DNA of 64,000 nt from Paramesorhizobium deserti (GCF_001558695.1 NZ_LNTU01000001.1:372001-436000), one strand, 5' to 3'; shown: positions 37,817-47,499, counted from the first letter of the stretch. Notes: a model not told the origin generated them from the letters alone. Numbers and translations: made by a program.

Positions 37817-38712
37817 TGAACTTCGCGGAAGCCCGCGGCCAGCATCCTCGCCTCGTGCAGAAGGGCGGAAACCAGCGGCGTATAGGGCGTGCGCTCGGCG
37901 GCGACGAGCCCGACCAGATGCCGCGCATCAGGCTCGACGATGGGGATGGCGCGAATCGGCTCGGCAAATCCGAGCGTCTCCGCCAGGTTGAGCGGCATGA
38001 TGCTTGCCCATTTTCCGGTGCGGATATGGGAGAAAAGCACGATCATGGAGTTCGATTCGAGCGTCGGCTGGGCTTCCATGCCCGCCTCGCGCAGATGCAG
38101 GTTGATGATGCGGCGGTTCTGCATATCGGGGGTCAAGAGGCAGAGCGGCAGGCGGCCGACCTCCGCCCAGGTGACTGTCTTACGATCCGAGAGAATATTG
38201 CCGGTCGAGGTGATCAGATGATAGCGCTCGTAATAGAGCGGCACGGTGGTCACTTTTCCGAGAGGCTCGTTCTCGATATAGGTGAAGCCGGCGTCGATCT
38301 CGAAATTCGAAAGCAGCGAGAGCACTTCCAGCGAGTTGCGCGAGAGGATCGAGAAGGTGACATCCGGGTGTTTCTCGCGGAAGGGCGTGGTGAGCCGCGA
38401 GACCATGGCGAGCGCCGTCGGGATGGCGGCGATGGTGATGTGGCCGGAAAGGCCGAGCCGCGCGGCGCGGATCTCCTCGCGCATGGTGCGGGCATCGCCG
38501 ACGATGCGCCTTGCCCATTCCAGGACGCGCTGGCCCTCCGGCGTCAGCCCCTTATAGCGCGAGCCGCGCTGCACGAGCATGACGCCCAGCGTATCCTCCA
38601 GCTGGCGGATCGCCGCCGAAAGCGTCGGCTGCGTGACGCCGCATTCCTCCGCCGCGCGGCCGAAATGCTCTTCCCGGGCGAGAGCGATGAAGAATTCCAG
38701 CTTGTCGATCAT
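37813..38712 (-). CDS. LysR-family regulator of the formate dehydrogenase operon
   Basis: Protein of 299 residues: N-terminal winged helix (FFIALAREEHFGRAAEECGVTQPTLSAAIRQLEDTLG) and a C-terminal effector domain. It lies directly upstream of fdsG on the same strand, as LysR-type regulators do in other fds loci (called FdsR there). Activation of fds genes in response to formate or a related acid is inferred. Confidence 0.88.
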   Translation of the reverse strand: MIDKLEFFIALAREEHFGRAAEECGVTQPTLSAAIRQLEDTLGVMLVQRGSRYKGLTPEGQRVLEWARRIVGDARTMREEIRAARLGLSGHITIAAIPTALAMVSRLTTPFREKHPDVTFSILSRNSLEVLSLLSNFEIDAGFTYIENEPLGKVTTVPLYYERYHLITSTGNILSDRKTVTWAEVGRLPLCLLTPDMQNRRIINLHLREAGMEAQPTLESNSMIVLFSHIRTGKWASIMPLNLAETLGFAEPIRAIPIVEPDARHLVGLVAAERTPYTPLVSALLHEARMLAAGFREVQ

Positions 38713-38884
38713 ATGGCGTCACTCCCCCCGATTACCCTGAAACTAGCATATTCGTTGCGGCTGCAAACCGGCATCCCCATATCCCACCCATATCGGATGA
38801 AACACCATGGTTTGATCTGGCGCGGGCAGACGTTTCATGTATTGTGCCGCCGGACAAACCGCCTGCTTCTCAAGGAAGAAATCA

Positions 38885-39226
38885 ATGGACATTCGCCAGA
38901 TCGACGACAATTATTCGGTCACCGGCCAGATCTCGCCGGATGACATCCGCGACATCGCGGCCGCAGGCTACCAGACGCTGATCTGCAACCGCCCGGACAA
39001 TGAGGCGCCGGACCAGCCGGCCTTCGCCGAGATTGCCAGCGTGGCGGAGAAAGCCGGCATCCCGGTGCATTACGTGCCTGTTGTCTCGGGCATGCTGACG
39101 CAGGACGATGTCGACGCGATGGCGGCCGCCCTTGAAAATGCGGAAGGGCCTATCCTTGCCTATTGCCGCTCGGGCGCGCGCTCGACCAATATCTACGGCA
39201 TCGTGCAGCAGCAGAAGCGGGGCTGA
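38885..39226 (+). CDS. BLH/DUF442 family phosphatase-like protein (TIGR01244 type)
   Basis: Protein of 113 residues with the Cys-x5-Arg phosphatase loop YCRSGARST and the family N-terminus MDIRQIDDNYSVTGQISPDDI. Members are tyrosine-phosphatase-like domains, found alone or fused to metallo-beta-lactamase-like persulfide dioxygenases, and have been annotated as sulfurtransferases. The function here is uncertain. It is divergent from the lysR-type gene with its own AAGGAAG ribosome site; no sulfide-oxidation genes are near. Confidence 0.82.
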   Translation: MDIRQIDDNYSVTGQISPDDIRDIAAAGYQTLICNRPDNEAPDQPAFAEIASVAEKAGIPVHYVPVVSGMLTQDDVDAMAAALENAEGPILAYCRSGARSTNIYGIVQQQKRG

Positions 39227-39303
39227 TTTTTGACGCAAGTCCGCAGGAAAAGCCGTACCTGCTTTTCCCGGGAAAACCGGTTCCCACTTTTCTTGGATTT
39301 GCT

Positions 39304-39651
39304 TTAGACCTTCCGCGATGACGCGCCGGGCCGGCCGCCACTGCCGTTATGAAGATGCTGGAAGAACATGGCTCCGGCGCGCAGAAGCGTCGCGGCCATG
39401 CCGGCGAGAAGCAGAAGCCAGCCCAAATTGAGCAGGATGACCCAGACATCCGGCCTGCTGCCGGCGAAGGCGATGGTGACGACGCCGACCCAGATCAACG
39501 CCGCGGCGCTGCGCCAATAGACGGGGTGCAGGCGGTCGTTGAGCGCTCGCCAGAAAGAAAAGCCCAGGCAAAAGAAGAACAGCGCGCCGGCCAGCGCGAC
39601 ATTCACCAGTTCGACCGGCAGCCAGGGACCGTTATTCACCGCAGCATCCAT
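39304..39651 (-). CDS. Small polytopic membrane protein
   Basis: Protein of 115 residues with three hydrophobic segments (about 15-34, 47-64 and 72-96) and a short Gly/Arg-rich tail. The family is not recognised. The start at 39651 is preceded by CGGAG; an ATG 11 codons upstream has AGGG immediately adjacent and is less likely. It is flanked by the BLH gene (convergent) and a gene-poor stretch. Base composition is like the neighbours, so it looks resident rather than acquired. Confidence 0.7.
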   Translation of the reverse strand: MDAAVNNGPWLPVELVNVALAGALFFFCLGFSFWRALNDRLHPVYWRSAAALIWVGVVTIAFAGSRPDVWVILLNLGWLLLLAGMAATLLRAGAMFFQHLHNGSGGRPGASSRKV

Positions 39652-39814
39652 CACATCCACTCCGGGCAGGCAGCTTTCCTGCATCTACCCTAGAGTGGCT
39701 ATGGGTGCTTTGTGTTGAGATCGTGTTCGCCCGACGCCGCAACCGGAACTATACAATCACTTTATTTTACCCGTCTTTATCGGCGTTGCTTGGCATTTTA
39801 TTGGATTTGTTTGA

Positions 39815-39842
39815 AGTGGAAACGCTGGCGGGACGTTTCCAC
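39815..39842. repeat. Hairpin carrying the GGCGGGAC motif
   Basis: GTGGAAACG (39816-39824) pairs with CGTTTCCAC (39834-39842) across the loop CTGGCGGGA. The same GTGGAAACGC[C/T]GGCGGGAC string occurs at 43831-43850 and a core of it at five other intergenic sites. It lies 18 bases after the glutaryl-CoA dehydrogenase gene and may act as its transcript end. Confidence 0.65.
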
Positions 39843-39859
39843 CTTAAAAACCGTCCACC

Positions 39860-41050
39860 TCAGAAAAACGCCTGTATCCCCGTCTGCGCGCGGCCGAGGA
39901 TCAGCGCGTGGACGTCGTGCGTGCCCTCATAGGTGTTGACGGTCTCCAGGTTCTGCGCGTGGCGCATGACGTGATATTCGATCTGGATGCCATTGCCGCC
40001 ATGCATGTCGCGGGCGGCGCGGGCGATATCGAGCGCCTTGCCGCAATTGTTGCGCTTGACGATGGAGATCATCTCCGGCGCCATCCTGTCCTCGTCCATC
40101 AGCCGGCCGACGCGCAAGCTCGCCTGCAGGCCGAGGGCGATCTCCGTCTGCATGTCGGCGAGTTTCTTCTGGAAGAGCTGCGTGGCGGCGAGCGGCTTGC
40201 CGAACTGCTTGCGGTCGAGCCCATATTGCAAAGCGCGGTGCCAGCAATCCTCCGCCGCGCCCATCACGCCCCAGGAGATGCCGTAGCGGGCGCGGTTCAA
40301 ACAGCCGAACGGCCCCTTCAGCCCCGAAACATTGGGCAGCAAATTCTCCTCCGGCACGATGACGCCGTCCATCACCACCTCGCCGGTGATCGAGGCGCGG
40401 AGCGACAGCTTGCCGCCGATCTTCGGCGCGGAAAGGCCCTTCATGCCCTTCTCAAGAATAAAGCCGCGGATCGCGCCGTCATGGGCGGCCGATTTCGCCC
40501 AGACGACGAAGACATCGGCGATGGGCGAATTGGAGATCCACATCTTGGAGCCGGTGAGGCGATAGCCATCCGCCACCTTCTCGGCGCGCGTCTGCATAGC
40601 CCCCGGATCGGAGCCGGCATCGGGCTCGGTCAGGCCGAAACAGCCGATCCACTCGCCGGAGGCGAGCTTCGGCAGGTATTTCTTCCGTTGCTCCTCAGAC
40701 CCATAGGCATAGATCGGGTACATGACCAGCGAGGACTGCACGCTCATCATCGAGCGATAGCCGCTGTCGACGCGCTCGACCTCCCGCGCCACCAGCCCAT
40801 AGGCGACATAGGAAGCGCCCGCCGTGCCATATTCCTCCGGCAGGGTCACGCCCAGCAGCCCCGCCTCGCCCATCAGGCGGAAAAGCGCGGGGTCCGTCTT
40901 CTCCTCGAGATAGGCCTCCTGGACGCGGGGAGCGAGCTCGCTTTCCGCAAAGGCGCGGGCGCTATCGCGGATCATCCGCTCGTCCTCGGTCAGTTGCTCC
41001 TCCAAAAGGAAAGGGTCGCTCCAGACGAAGGCGGCTTTGGCATGCGGCAT
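39860..41050 (-). CDS. gcdH: Glutaryl-CoA dehydrogenase
   Basis: Acyl-CoA dehydrogenase of 396 residues. [20 protein letters not shown], the arginine in [19 protein letters not shown] and the catalytic glutamate in [20 protein letters not shown] place it with GcdH, the decarboxylating enzyme that turns glutaryl-CoA into crotonyl-CoA during lysine, tryptophan and hydroxylysine breakdown. The start at 41050 follows GGGAG; an upstream in-frame start lacks support. It stands alone; no electron-transfer flavoprotein genes are adjacent. Confidence 0.92.
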   Translation of the reverse strand: MPHAKAAFVWSDPFLLEEQLTEDERMIRDSARAFAESELAPRVQEAYLEEKTDPALFRLMGEAGLLGVTLPEEYGTAGASYVAYGLVAREVERVDSGYRSMMSVQSSLVMYPIYAYGSEEQRKKYLPKLASGEWIGCFGLTEPDAGSDPGAMQTRAEKVADGYRLTGSKMWISNSPIADVFVVWAKSAAHDGAIRGFILEKGMKGLSAPKIGGKLSLRASITGEVVMDGVIVPEENLLPNVSGLKGPFGCLNRARYGISWGVMGAAEDCWHRALQYGLDRKQFGKPLAATQLFQKKLADMQTEIALGLQASLRVGRLMDEDRMAPEMISIVKRNNCGKALDIARAARDMHGGNGIQIEYHVMRHAQNLETVNTYEGTHDVHALILGRAQTGIQAFF

Positions 41051-41280
41051 GATGGTTTGCTCCCTGAATTCCAATGCCGTGCATCATAAGCGGGAATTGC
41101 GGCGGGGCAATTCGCTTGGCATGGGCAGCCATGATGATTTGTGATGGGAGGATGAGGGCGGGGAATGAGGGGGAGGACGGAATATGAGGCAGGATGCCCT
41201 TTAATCGAGTATAAAAGTCGGCTTTCCCAACAATCGAAATACAATAATCCGAGCACCATGATGCATACGATCTGATTCAC

Positions 41281-42372
41281 TCAGACATGCATGTCCAAGC
41301 CAAACTGATTACGAAGCCAATTTTTGACTTCCTTCGGATACTCTAACCGAGCAATCACGCTATCAAGCCTTAACCTTGCATCTTCCTGAAAGGTGTTCAT
41401 TGGTAAGCCACGTAAGTTATACTCTTCAATTGTGTGTGTGAACGCCGCCCAGCTCTTCATTTTGAGTTCTTGGGGAACTGTAAGTGGAGGATTGCGCCCC
41501 AGAAAAAGCTGTTGGCGAACAATCAACCCATCAAGATGATCACGCAATTGTTCAGCTGTCCAATCGGCCATGTAACGATTGCGGCGATAATAGCGTCGCC
41601 ATGCTTCATGTCGCGGCATACAATCGGGAATATGATCTACTGATTCAAAATCGCCTACGTTGATTTCTGGAGCGTGCTCGCGGGGCACATCGTTCCACGC
41701 GGCCCAGCGATTTAGCAAAAGTTCTATTAATCTAGCTTTCCATGGATGATTAAACATTGGAGGACAATGCAGAGATAGTAGTGGTACGACTTGCTGATTT
41801 TCTATCAAGGCTGCATGGCGCTCCGAGATGTAGACCACACAGTCAATGTCCCGGTTTCGGACTTGCCCACCTTCTGTTTGTCGCCGAATTTCTTTCCATA
41901 CCGCATACTGGACCAACTTGGGGCTGTACTCGGGGAAATCCTCGTTGATTATCATAAGGAGCCGAACGATATTTCGTCCTCCGGTGCGCATCGTGTGTTG
42001 TTTGAGCTGGTTGTTGGCCTTCGCTATAGAACGCCGAATAGCGCGGATTGCCCGTTCCGTGAGTGCTTTACTAAGCCGTTCGCGATCAGCCTCGGGCAGA
42101 TTCTTTAGGAGCGCATCGCTTCCAACTCTTCCGTAGAAGATTGGCCAATCCTCTTTCTGCCTTTCCGGACCAATCACGTTTTCTATTCGTTCATCAGCAC
42201 TCTCCTCAAGAGATTTGATTTCAACGGCCAAAAGGCCGCGGAGGCAGACATAATCGGGTCTCTCTTCACTGTCGCCATCATTGTCGAGCGAAACTGCGCC
42301 CATTTCTTCCTCAAGGAAGCGTTCAAATCTCGGCGTAACCCGCCTGATATGTCCCTGTCTTTCCAGTGGCAT
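41281..42372 (-). CDS. PD-(D/E)XK nuclease-like protein of unknown role
   Basis: Protein of 363 residues with no recognised family. The N-terminal ~55 residues (numbered from a TTG codon just before the chosen ATG) contain a helix with acidic residues (FERFLEEEMG), then RPDYVCLRGLLAVEIKSLEE, in which Pro-Asp and, about 11 residues on, Glu-Ile-Lys form the metal-binding PD-(D/E)XK motif of restriction-endonuclease-fold enzymes. The remainder is charged, with several Arg-rich helices. The ATG at 42372 follows GGAG. Codon usage is distinctly AT-richer than that of the neighbours. It follows a second unusual gene by 84 bases on the same strand. A defence or mobile-element nuclease is possible; this is inference from the motif. 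Confidence 0.65.
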   Translation of the reverse strand: MPLERQGHIRRVTPRFERFLEEEMGAVSLDNDGDSEERPDYVCLRGLLAVEIKSLEESADERIENVIGPERQKEDWPIFYGRVGSDALLKNLPEADRERLSKALTERAIRAIRRSIAKANNQLKQHTMRTGGRNIVRLLMIINEDFPEYSPKLVQYAVWKEIRRQTEGGQVRNRDIDCVVYISERHAALIENQQVVPLLSLHCPPMFNHPWKARLIELLLNRWAAWNDVPREHAPEINVGDFESVDHIPDCMPRHEAWRRYYRRNRYMADWTAEQLRDHLDGLIVRQQLFLGRNPPLTVPQELKMKSWAAFTHTIEEYNLRGLPMNTFQEDARLRLDSVIARLEYPKEVKNWLRNQFGLDMHV

Positions 42373-42456
42373 CAATTCTCCATCTCATCCGAAGCCAATC
42401 ACAAAACTCTGGCTTAAACAGTGCACACAATCGCACTAAGCTGCATTTCTCTAACT

Positions 42457-42993
42457 TCATGAATTCTGCGCCGTAATTGGCGGATCCTTGAAGTCTGTTG
42501 CTCCTATCTCCGTAGCTCTTTCTACAAGAGCTTCGTATTTCTCAGTTGTAATACCTCCATGATTGGTTTCACGGAGCTGTCTGATAATTTTGTGCGGGTT
42601 TAGGATTACGGCATGAGCGAATCTTCCTGCCGAACCGCTCTTGGTGCGGATAAATCCAAGCTCCTCAAGAAGCTCAATACGGTCCTGCCACATGCGAACC
42701 GCGCGCTGACCAGAATATCCGGAATGGGTAGCAAGTGTCCCGGCAGCCCCTAGGGAAACATACATTTCGCTGTAGGCGCGACACCAGAGTTCGAAAAAAG
42801 TGTTGCCAGCTGGAGTCCCCTTTGTAAGGTCATCAATGATCTTGATAATGATCGGCATAGTCCGAGGAACTGGGGTATAGCCGTCATCATTGTGGCTGTT
42901 CCATAAGAGGCTTTCATCAAGCTCCGGCCAAAGGCTATCGCGGAGCTCTTCTGTCTTTTTTCCTGCACGAGACCTTCGTCTGATGGCAACCAC
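42457..42993 (-). CDS. Hypothetical winged-helix-like partner of the nuclease gene
   Basis: Protein of 178 residues, not assigned to a named family. After a basic N-terminus it has a predicted helical region (TMPIIIKIIDDLTKGTPAGNTFFELWCRAYSEMYVSL), then GYSGQRAVRMWQDRIELLEELGFIRTKSG, which reads like a winged helix (recognition helix plus a wing). The start is GTG at 42993 with AAAGGA six bases upstream; the frame stays open further upstream but without a ribosome site. It precedes the nuclease-like gene on the same strand within an AT-rich islet, so the two probably form an operon. A DNA-binding regulatory or targeting role is inferred. Confidence 0.6.
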   Translation of the reverse strand: MVAIRRRSRAGKKTEELRDSLWPELDESLLWNSHNDDGYTPVPRTMPIIIKIIDDLTKGTPAGNTFFELWCRAYSEMYVSLGAAGTLATHSGYSGQRAVRMWQDRIELLEELGFIRTKSGSAGRFAHAVILNPHKIIRQLRETNHGGITTEKYEALVERATEIGATDFKDPPITAQNS

Positions 42994-43873
42994 GGCTGAT
43001 CCTTTCGTTAGATGAAGATGGGGCGGCCGAGGTGTGGACCCTCGGCCTGTGGCTGTCGCCAAAACAGTGCGGGCTTGTATCCGCAGTATGGACTGGCGAT
43101 CAGCAACACTCAGCCAAATATAGGAAAAATATCGTTAAAAATCAATGGTTTAAATAAATAATGCGGCATGCATTACTACTTAAAAGTCGCATATATAAAT
43201 TCTCACGAGCTGGACTATATACTACAACTCGATCCACTCAATGGGATTATGGGCGATCAAATAATTCAGAAGAACAAGTAGATAGCAGGTTTTTCCCGTG
43301 ATCGCTGTATCGGGTGATCTGGCTAATCAGGTGATCGGGTGATCGGGTGATCGGGTCGGAGGCAAAGCCCCTAGGCACGGTGGTGAAAGAACGCCGTCTC
43401 TCCAAAAAACTTATCCCCCATCTCCACCCCACCCTTATCCTTCCCCTCAGTTCTTCCCGCGGGAACGCGGCTCGCGACGGCGGGTCTCGCGGGGAAGGAC
43501 CGGCGCTTCCGGTTGACCGCTGACGCAGTGGTGAACTGGGAGGCTTCGTCCAGGTTTCCCCTCGCGGGAAGGGCCGAGACGGGACGTGGGAGAGTGAAGC
43601 TCCCGCGACGATCCCTAGCTCTTCCCCAAGCGGAACGGACGGACATCGCCGACGGGCGGTCTTGCGGCCGCAATTGAATTTATAATGAGCGTTGGCAAGA
43701 CCGCCCGTCTTCCCATTCCCGGTTCGGGGTGTTCTTCTCAATGACCAGACGCGGCAAGCGGGCGTGGTAACGGTTTCCCGCTGCCTTCCTCCTGCTGCCG
43801 GCGAAGAGCTTGAAGTCACTTCGCTTTGAGTGGAAACGCCGGCGGGACAGCGCGCCCCTCCCCGCCGATGCCC
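42994..43873. other. Gene-free stretch: AT-rich edge, octamer repeats and a hairpin-rich GC block
   Basis: No gene I would defend. 42994-43300 is AT-rich and continues the islet. 43331-43354 is a perfect triplicate of GTGATCGG. From about 43370 to 43830 the sequence becomes GC-rich and full of inverted repeats, including a perfect 15-base stem: GACGGGCGGTCTTGC (43651-43665) with GCAAGACCGCCCGTC (43695-43709), 29-base loop. Open frames here on the minus strand have Arg/Pro/Ser-rich, low-complexity translations without a ribosome site. From memory, similar spurious-looking hypothetical proteins recur in rhizobial genomes, which would fit a dispersed element. It ends in the motif AAACGCCGGCGGGACAG (43834-43850). 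Confidence 0.6.
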
Positions 43874-44380
43874 TCAAATCCGCCCGATATAATCCATCTT
43901 GCCGATCGGCACGCCCTTGTGGCGCAGGAGCGCGTAGGCGGTGGTGACGTGGAAGAAGAAATTCGGGATGGCGAAGCCGAGCACATAATCGCGGGCGGTG
44001 AAGGTTTTCGCCCCCTGGCCGGTCCGCAATTCCACCTCGGCCGCCTCGCGCCCGTCCATCGCATCGGCCGGGACGGCCTTGAGGAAGGCCACGGTTTTCG
44101 CGATGCGCGCCTGCAGGTCGTCGAAGCTCGCCTCATCGTCCTCCATCGCGACATTCTCGACCCCGCCGACGCGCACGGGCACGAATTTCGCCGTGTCGCT
44201 GGCGCGCTGGATCTGGGCGGTAAGCGGCGCCATGTCGGGGAACAGCCTGGCTTCGAGCAGTTCGGCGTGCGGCATGGCCTTCTCATCGGCGAAGGCGCGG
44301 CCTTTTTCCAGAATTTCGGTGAGGTTGGCGAAGGCCCTCAGGAACACGGGCACGCTGACATCATAAAGCGACAGGGACAT
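43874..44380 (-). CDS. DUF1993 family protein
   Basis: Protein of 168 residues matching the DUF1993 family: starts [24 protein letters not shown] and ends [13 protein letters not shown]. The fold is a DinB-like four-helix bundle; the function is unknown. It is divergent from queF. The start at 44380 gives the family N-terminus; the longer upstream frame runs through the queF promoter region and was dropped. Confidence 0.85.
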   Translation of the reverse strand: MSLSLYDVSVPVFLRAFANLTEILEKGRAFADEKAMPHAELLEARLFPDMAPLTAQIQRASDTAKFVPVRVGGVENVAMEDDEASFDDLQARIAKTVAFLKAVPADAMDGREAAEVELRTGQGAKTFTARDYVLGFAIPNFFFHVTTAYALLRHKGVPIGKMDYIGRI

Positions 44381-44570
44381 GGGATCTCTTTCGATCGAGG
44401 AACCGGGACTGACGGCGCAGACCATAGGCCGGGCGGGGGCTGCGTCAAATGAATTTGCGATCACATCGCCGATACCCGCCAAAACCGCGCATATTGACCG
44501 AAAAGCTTGCGCGAGCCGGCCATTCGGTGTCATTGCGGTGCCAATCTCAAAATCTTCAGGAGTAACACCC

Positions 44571-45032
44571 GTGACAGATGTCAAAGGACTGACCCAGCTC
44601 GGCGCCGAGACCAGGATACCCGCCTCGCCCGAGGAAGCCGTGCTCGAGACCGTGCCCTATACGCGCGGGGAAGGGCCGGCGGCGATCGTGCGCTTCACCT
44701 GCCCGGAATTCACCTCGCTCTGCCCGATGACCGGCCAGCCGGATTTCGCCCATATCGTCGTGGACTATGCGCCCGACGCGCGGCTGGTTGAATCAAAATC
44801 GCTGAAGCTGTTCCTCTTCTCCTTCCGCAACCATGGCGCCTTCCATGAGGATTGCACGCTTCAGATCGGGCGGCGGATCGTGGAGGCGACGAAGCCGCTC
44901 TGGCTGCGCATCGGCGGCTATTGGTATCCGCGCGGCGGCATCCCGATCGACGTCTTCTGGCAGACCGGCACGCCGCCCGAGGGCGCGTGGGTGCCGGAGA
45001 CCGGGGTGGCGCCTTATCGCGGGCGGGGGTAA
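44571..45032 (+). CDS. queF: NADPH-dependent 7-cyano-7-deazaguanine reductase
   Basis: Unimodular QueF of 153 residues reducing preQ0 to preQ1. The nucleophilic cysteine is in [19 protein letters not shown], and the QueF motif [21 protein letters not shown] binds NADPH; the catalytic Asp lies in the same CPMTGQPD segment. The start is GTG at 44571 with AGGAG eight bases upstream. It is 42 kb from queD/queE and not preceded by a recognisable riboswitch. Its substrate requires QueC activity encoded elsewhere. Confidence 0.94.
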   Translation: MTDVKGLTQLGAETRIPASPEEAVLETVPYTRGEGPAAIVRFTCPEFTSLCPMTGQPDFAHIVVDYAPDARLVESKSLKLFLFSFRNHGAFHEDCTLQIGRRIVEATKPLWLRIGGYWYPRGGIPIDVFWQTGTPPEGAWVPETGVAPYRGRG

Positions 45033-45047
45033 CAGAATTTGAAATGA

Positions 45048-45078
45048 CGGCGGGACAGAGGGGCGCGCTGTCCCGCCG
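45048..45078. repeat. Inverted repeat of the CGGCGGGACAG motif
   Basis: CGGCGGGACAG (45048-45058) and its exact inverse CTGTCCCGCCG (45068-45078) with a nine-base loop, between queF and mutL. No T-run follows. Related copies of the motif flank repeats elsewhere in the window. Confidence 0.7.
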
Positions 45079-45137
45079 ACAGACTGCCTTTGAAGCTTCC
45101 CTTTCCGCCCTCCCCCGAATCCGCCTATAACACCCGC

Positions 45138-47006
45138 ATGACAATCCGGCTCTTAAGCGAAACCATCATCAACCAGATCGCGGCGGGCGAGGTGATCGAG
45201 CGGCCGGCAAGCGTGGTGAAGGAGCTTGTCGAGAACGCCATCGATGCCGGTGCCACACGGATCGAGGTGGTAACGGCGGGCGGCGGCAAGACGCTGATCC
45301 GCGTCACCGACAATGGGTCGGGCATTCCGGCGGATGAGCTGGCGCTTGCCGTCTCGCGCCACTGCACCTCGAAGCTCACCGACAACGTGCACGATATCCG
45401 CGCGCTTGGCTTTCGCGGCGAGGCGCTGCCCTCCATCGGCTCGGTGGCGCGGCTGTCGCTGAAATCGCGGGTGGCGGGTGCGGATGCCGGCTTCGAGGTA
45501 GTGGTTTCCGGCGGGCGGCTGGAAGGCCCGCGGCCGGCGGCGCTCAACCAGGGCACCATTGCCGAGGTGCGCGACCTCTTCTTCGCCACACCGGCGCGGC
45601 TCAAATTCATGAAGACGGACCGGGCCGAGGCGATGGCCGTCGGCGATGTCGTCAAGCGGGTGGCGATCGCCTTCCCGCATATCCGCTTTTCGCTCGCCGG
45701 CAGCGACCGCACGCCCATGGAACTGCCGGCGACGGGTGCGGGCGAGGACGGCATGCTGGAGCGCATCGCGCAGGTACTCGGCAAGGAATTTTCCGAGAAC
45801 GCGATCGCCATCGATGCTGAGCGCGACGGCGTGCGGCTCGCCGGTTTCGCCGGCATCCCCTCCTTCAACCGGGGCAATGCGCTGCACCAGTTCGCCTATG
45901 TCAACGGGCGGCCGGTGCGCGACAAGCAGATCTGGGGCGCGATCCGCGGCGCTTATGCCGATGTGATCGCCCGCGACCGTCATGCCGTCGCCGTCCTGTT
46001 CCTGACGCTCGATCCGGAACTGGTCGATGTCAACGTGCATCCGGCGAAGGCGGATGTGCGGTTTCGCGATCCGGGGCTGGTGCGCGGGCTGATCGTCGGC
46101 GCGGTCAAGCAGGCGCTGACGCAATCCGGCATCCGCGCGGCGACGAGCGGGGCGGAGGCGATGATGCAGGCCTTCCGGGCAGAGGGGTTCGGCACGCGCC
46201 CGTCCCCTTCCCCGCAGGCGGCGGCTTACCGGGCACCTGCCTATCAAACGCGCGATTGGACAGCGCCCCGGCCGCGCACCGAATGGTCGGCGGAAACCGC
46301 GCCCTATCGGCCGCTCGACATGGATATGGGCTTCGGGGAAAGCGAGCAGGCCGCCTTCGAAAGCATGGCGACGCCGAGCGCCGATGCGCGCGCCACGATC
46401 GAGGATGCGCCGGCGGAGTTGACCGCCGCTCCGCTTGGTGCGGCACGGGCGCAGGTCCATGCCAATTACATCGTGGCGCAGACCGCCGACAGCCTCGTCA
46501 TCGTCGATCAGCATGCGGCGCATGAGCGGCTGGTCTATGAGGCGTTGAAAAACGCGCTGCATTCACGCCCCCTCCCCGCGCAGATGCTCCTCATCCCCGA
46601 AATCGTCGATCTGCCGGAGGAGGACGCGGAGCGGCTCACGGTGCATGCCGAGACGCTTTCCCGTTTCGGCCTCGGCGTCGAGCGCTTCGGCCGCGGCGCG
46701 GTGGCGGTGCGCGAGACGCCGGCCATGCTGGGCGAGACGGATGTGCAGCAATTGATCCGCGACCTCGCCGATGAGATCGCCGAGCATGACACCTCCGACG
46801 GGCTCAAAGCCATGCTCGACCATGTGGCGGCGACCATGGCCTGCCATGGCTCGGTGCGCTCCGGGCGGCGGCTGAAGCCCGAAGAAATGAACGCGCTTTT
46901 GCGGCAGATGGAGGCGACGCCCGGCTCCGGCACATGCAATCACGGCCGGCCGACCTATATCGAGTTGAAGCTTGCCGATATCGAACGCCTGTTCGGGCGC
47001 AGATAA
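45138..47006 (+). CDS. mutL: DNA mismatch repair protein MutL
   Basis: Protein of 622 residues. The N-terminal GHKL ATPase carries [22 protein letters not shown] and [11 protein letters not shown], the MutL motif around DVNVHPAK is present, and the C-terminal dimerisation domain contains [12 protein letters not shown] and [12 protein letters not shown]...[10 protein letters not shown] disordered linker joins the two (about 350-440). It couples MutS mismatch recognition to downstream repair; whether the C-terminal domain has nuclease activity cannot be decided by eye. The start at 45138 gives the family N-terminus MTIRLLSE. Confidence 0.96.
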   Translation: MTIRLLSETIINQIAAGEVIERPASVVKELVENAIDAGATRIEVVTAGGGKTLIRVTDNGSGIPADELALAVSRHCTSKLTDNVHDIRALGFRGEALPSIGSVARLSLKSRVAGADAGFEVVVSGGRLEGPRPAALNQGTIAEVRDLFFATPARLKFMKTDRAEAMAVGDVVKRVAIAFPHIRFSLAGSDRTPMELPATGAGEDGMLERIAQVLGKEFSENAIAIDAERDGVRLAGFAGIPSFNRGNALHQFAYVNGRPVRDKQIWGAIRGAYADVIARDRHAVAVLFLTLDPELVDVNVHPAKADVRFRDPGLVRGLIVGAVKQALTQSGIRAATSGAEAMMQAFRAEGFGTRPSPSPQAAAYRAPAYQTRDWTAPRPRTEWSAETAPYRPLDMDMGFGESEQAAFESMATPSADARATIEDAPAELTAAPLGAARAQVHANYIVAQTADSLVIVDQHAAHERLVYEALKNALHSRPLPAQMLLIPEIVDLPEEDAERLTVHAETLSRFGLGVERFGRGAVAVRETPAMLGETDVQQLIRDLADEIAEHDTSDGLKAMLDHVAATMACHGSVRSGRRLKPEEMNALLRQMEATPGSGTCNHGRPTYIELKLADIERLFGRR

Positions 47007-47078
47007 TCAAAAGAGCCGGCCTTGACCCTTCGTGGGATTTGTGGCGCTGTAACGAGAAGAAAAAAGACAGGAAGAACC

Positions 47079-47315
47079 ATGAACAGATTTGAAGGTCCAC
47101 GTTCCGCAGAGGCGCGGCTGCGCTATCTCGATGGCGACTTTCAGGTTTTGAGCCCCGGCGCCTATGTGGTCTGCGCCGTGACGGGCGAACACATCCCGCT
47201 CGACGAACTGAAATATTGGAGCGTCGCGCGTCAGGAGCCTTATGCCAACGGCAATGTTTCCTATCAGCGCGAGCTCGAATGCAATCCGGAGCTGCGGAGC
47301 AGGAGCAAGGGGTAA
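47079..47315 (+). CDS. DUF2093 family protein
   Basis: Protein of 78 residues: MNRFEGPRSAEARLRYLDGDFQVLSPGAYVVCAVTGEHIPLDELKYWSVARQEPY matches the alphaproteobacterial DUF2093 family. Function unknown. The start follows AGGAAG. A neighbour of mutL and lpxK in many rhizobial genomes. Confidence 0.88.
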   Translation: MNRFEGPRSAEARLRYLDGDFQVLSPGAYVVCAVTGEHIPLDELKYWSVARQEPYANGNVSYQRELECNPELRSRSKG

Positions 47316-47359
47316 CGATCCCTGTTCTGCACAGCTGAAGCAATGGAGAGGGCGAGGCC

Positions 47360-47499
47360 TGGATCCCAGTGACAAGCACTGGGATGACGGTGGTTTATCT
47401 GTTTGCGGCCAATGCTTCAGCGTTTCCGCCTGCAAGCCGACCCTTCGAAAGAGTGAAACATTCCCACTCCGTCATCGCAGTGCTTGTCACTGGGACCCA
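47360..47499. repeat. Third copy of the hairpin-pair element
   Basis: 31-base arms at 47360-47390 and 47469-47499 with two mismatches and a 78-base spacer. Each arm is a hairpin (TCCCAGTG-ACAAG-CACTGGGA in the left copy) followed by TGACGG. The stem bases differ from the copies at 29331-29450 and 31543-31650, yet pairing is preserved. Confidence 0.85.

Noticed and set aside
42373-42456. Attachment-site repeats bordering the AT-rich islet
   Set aside because: No tRNA, integrase or convincing direct repeat was found at 41051-41280 or 42994-43300, so no integration mechanism is claimed.
43247-43819. A 190-codon minus-strand frame in the GC block
   Set aside because: Low-complexity translation spanning hairpins and octamer repeats, no ribosome site; treated as a non-coding element.
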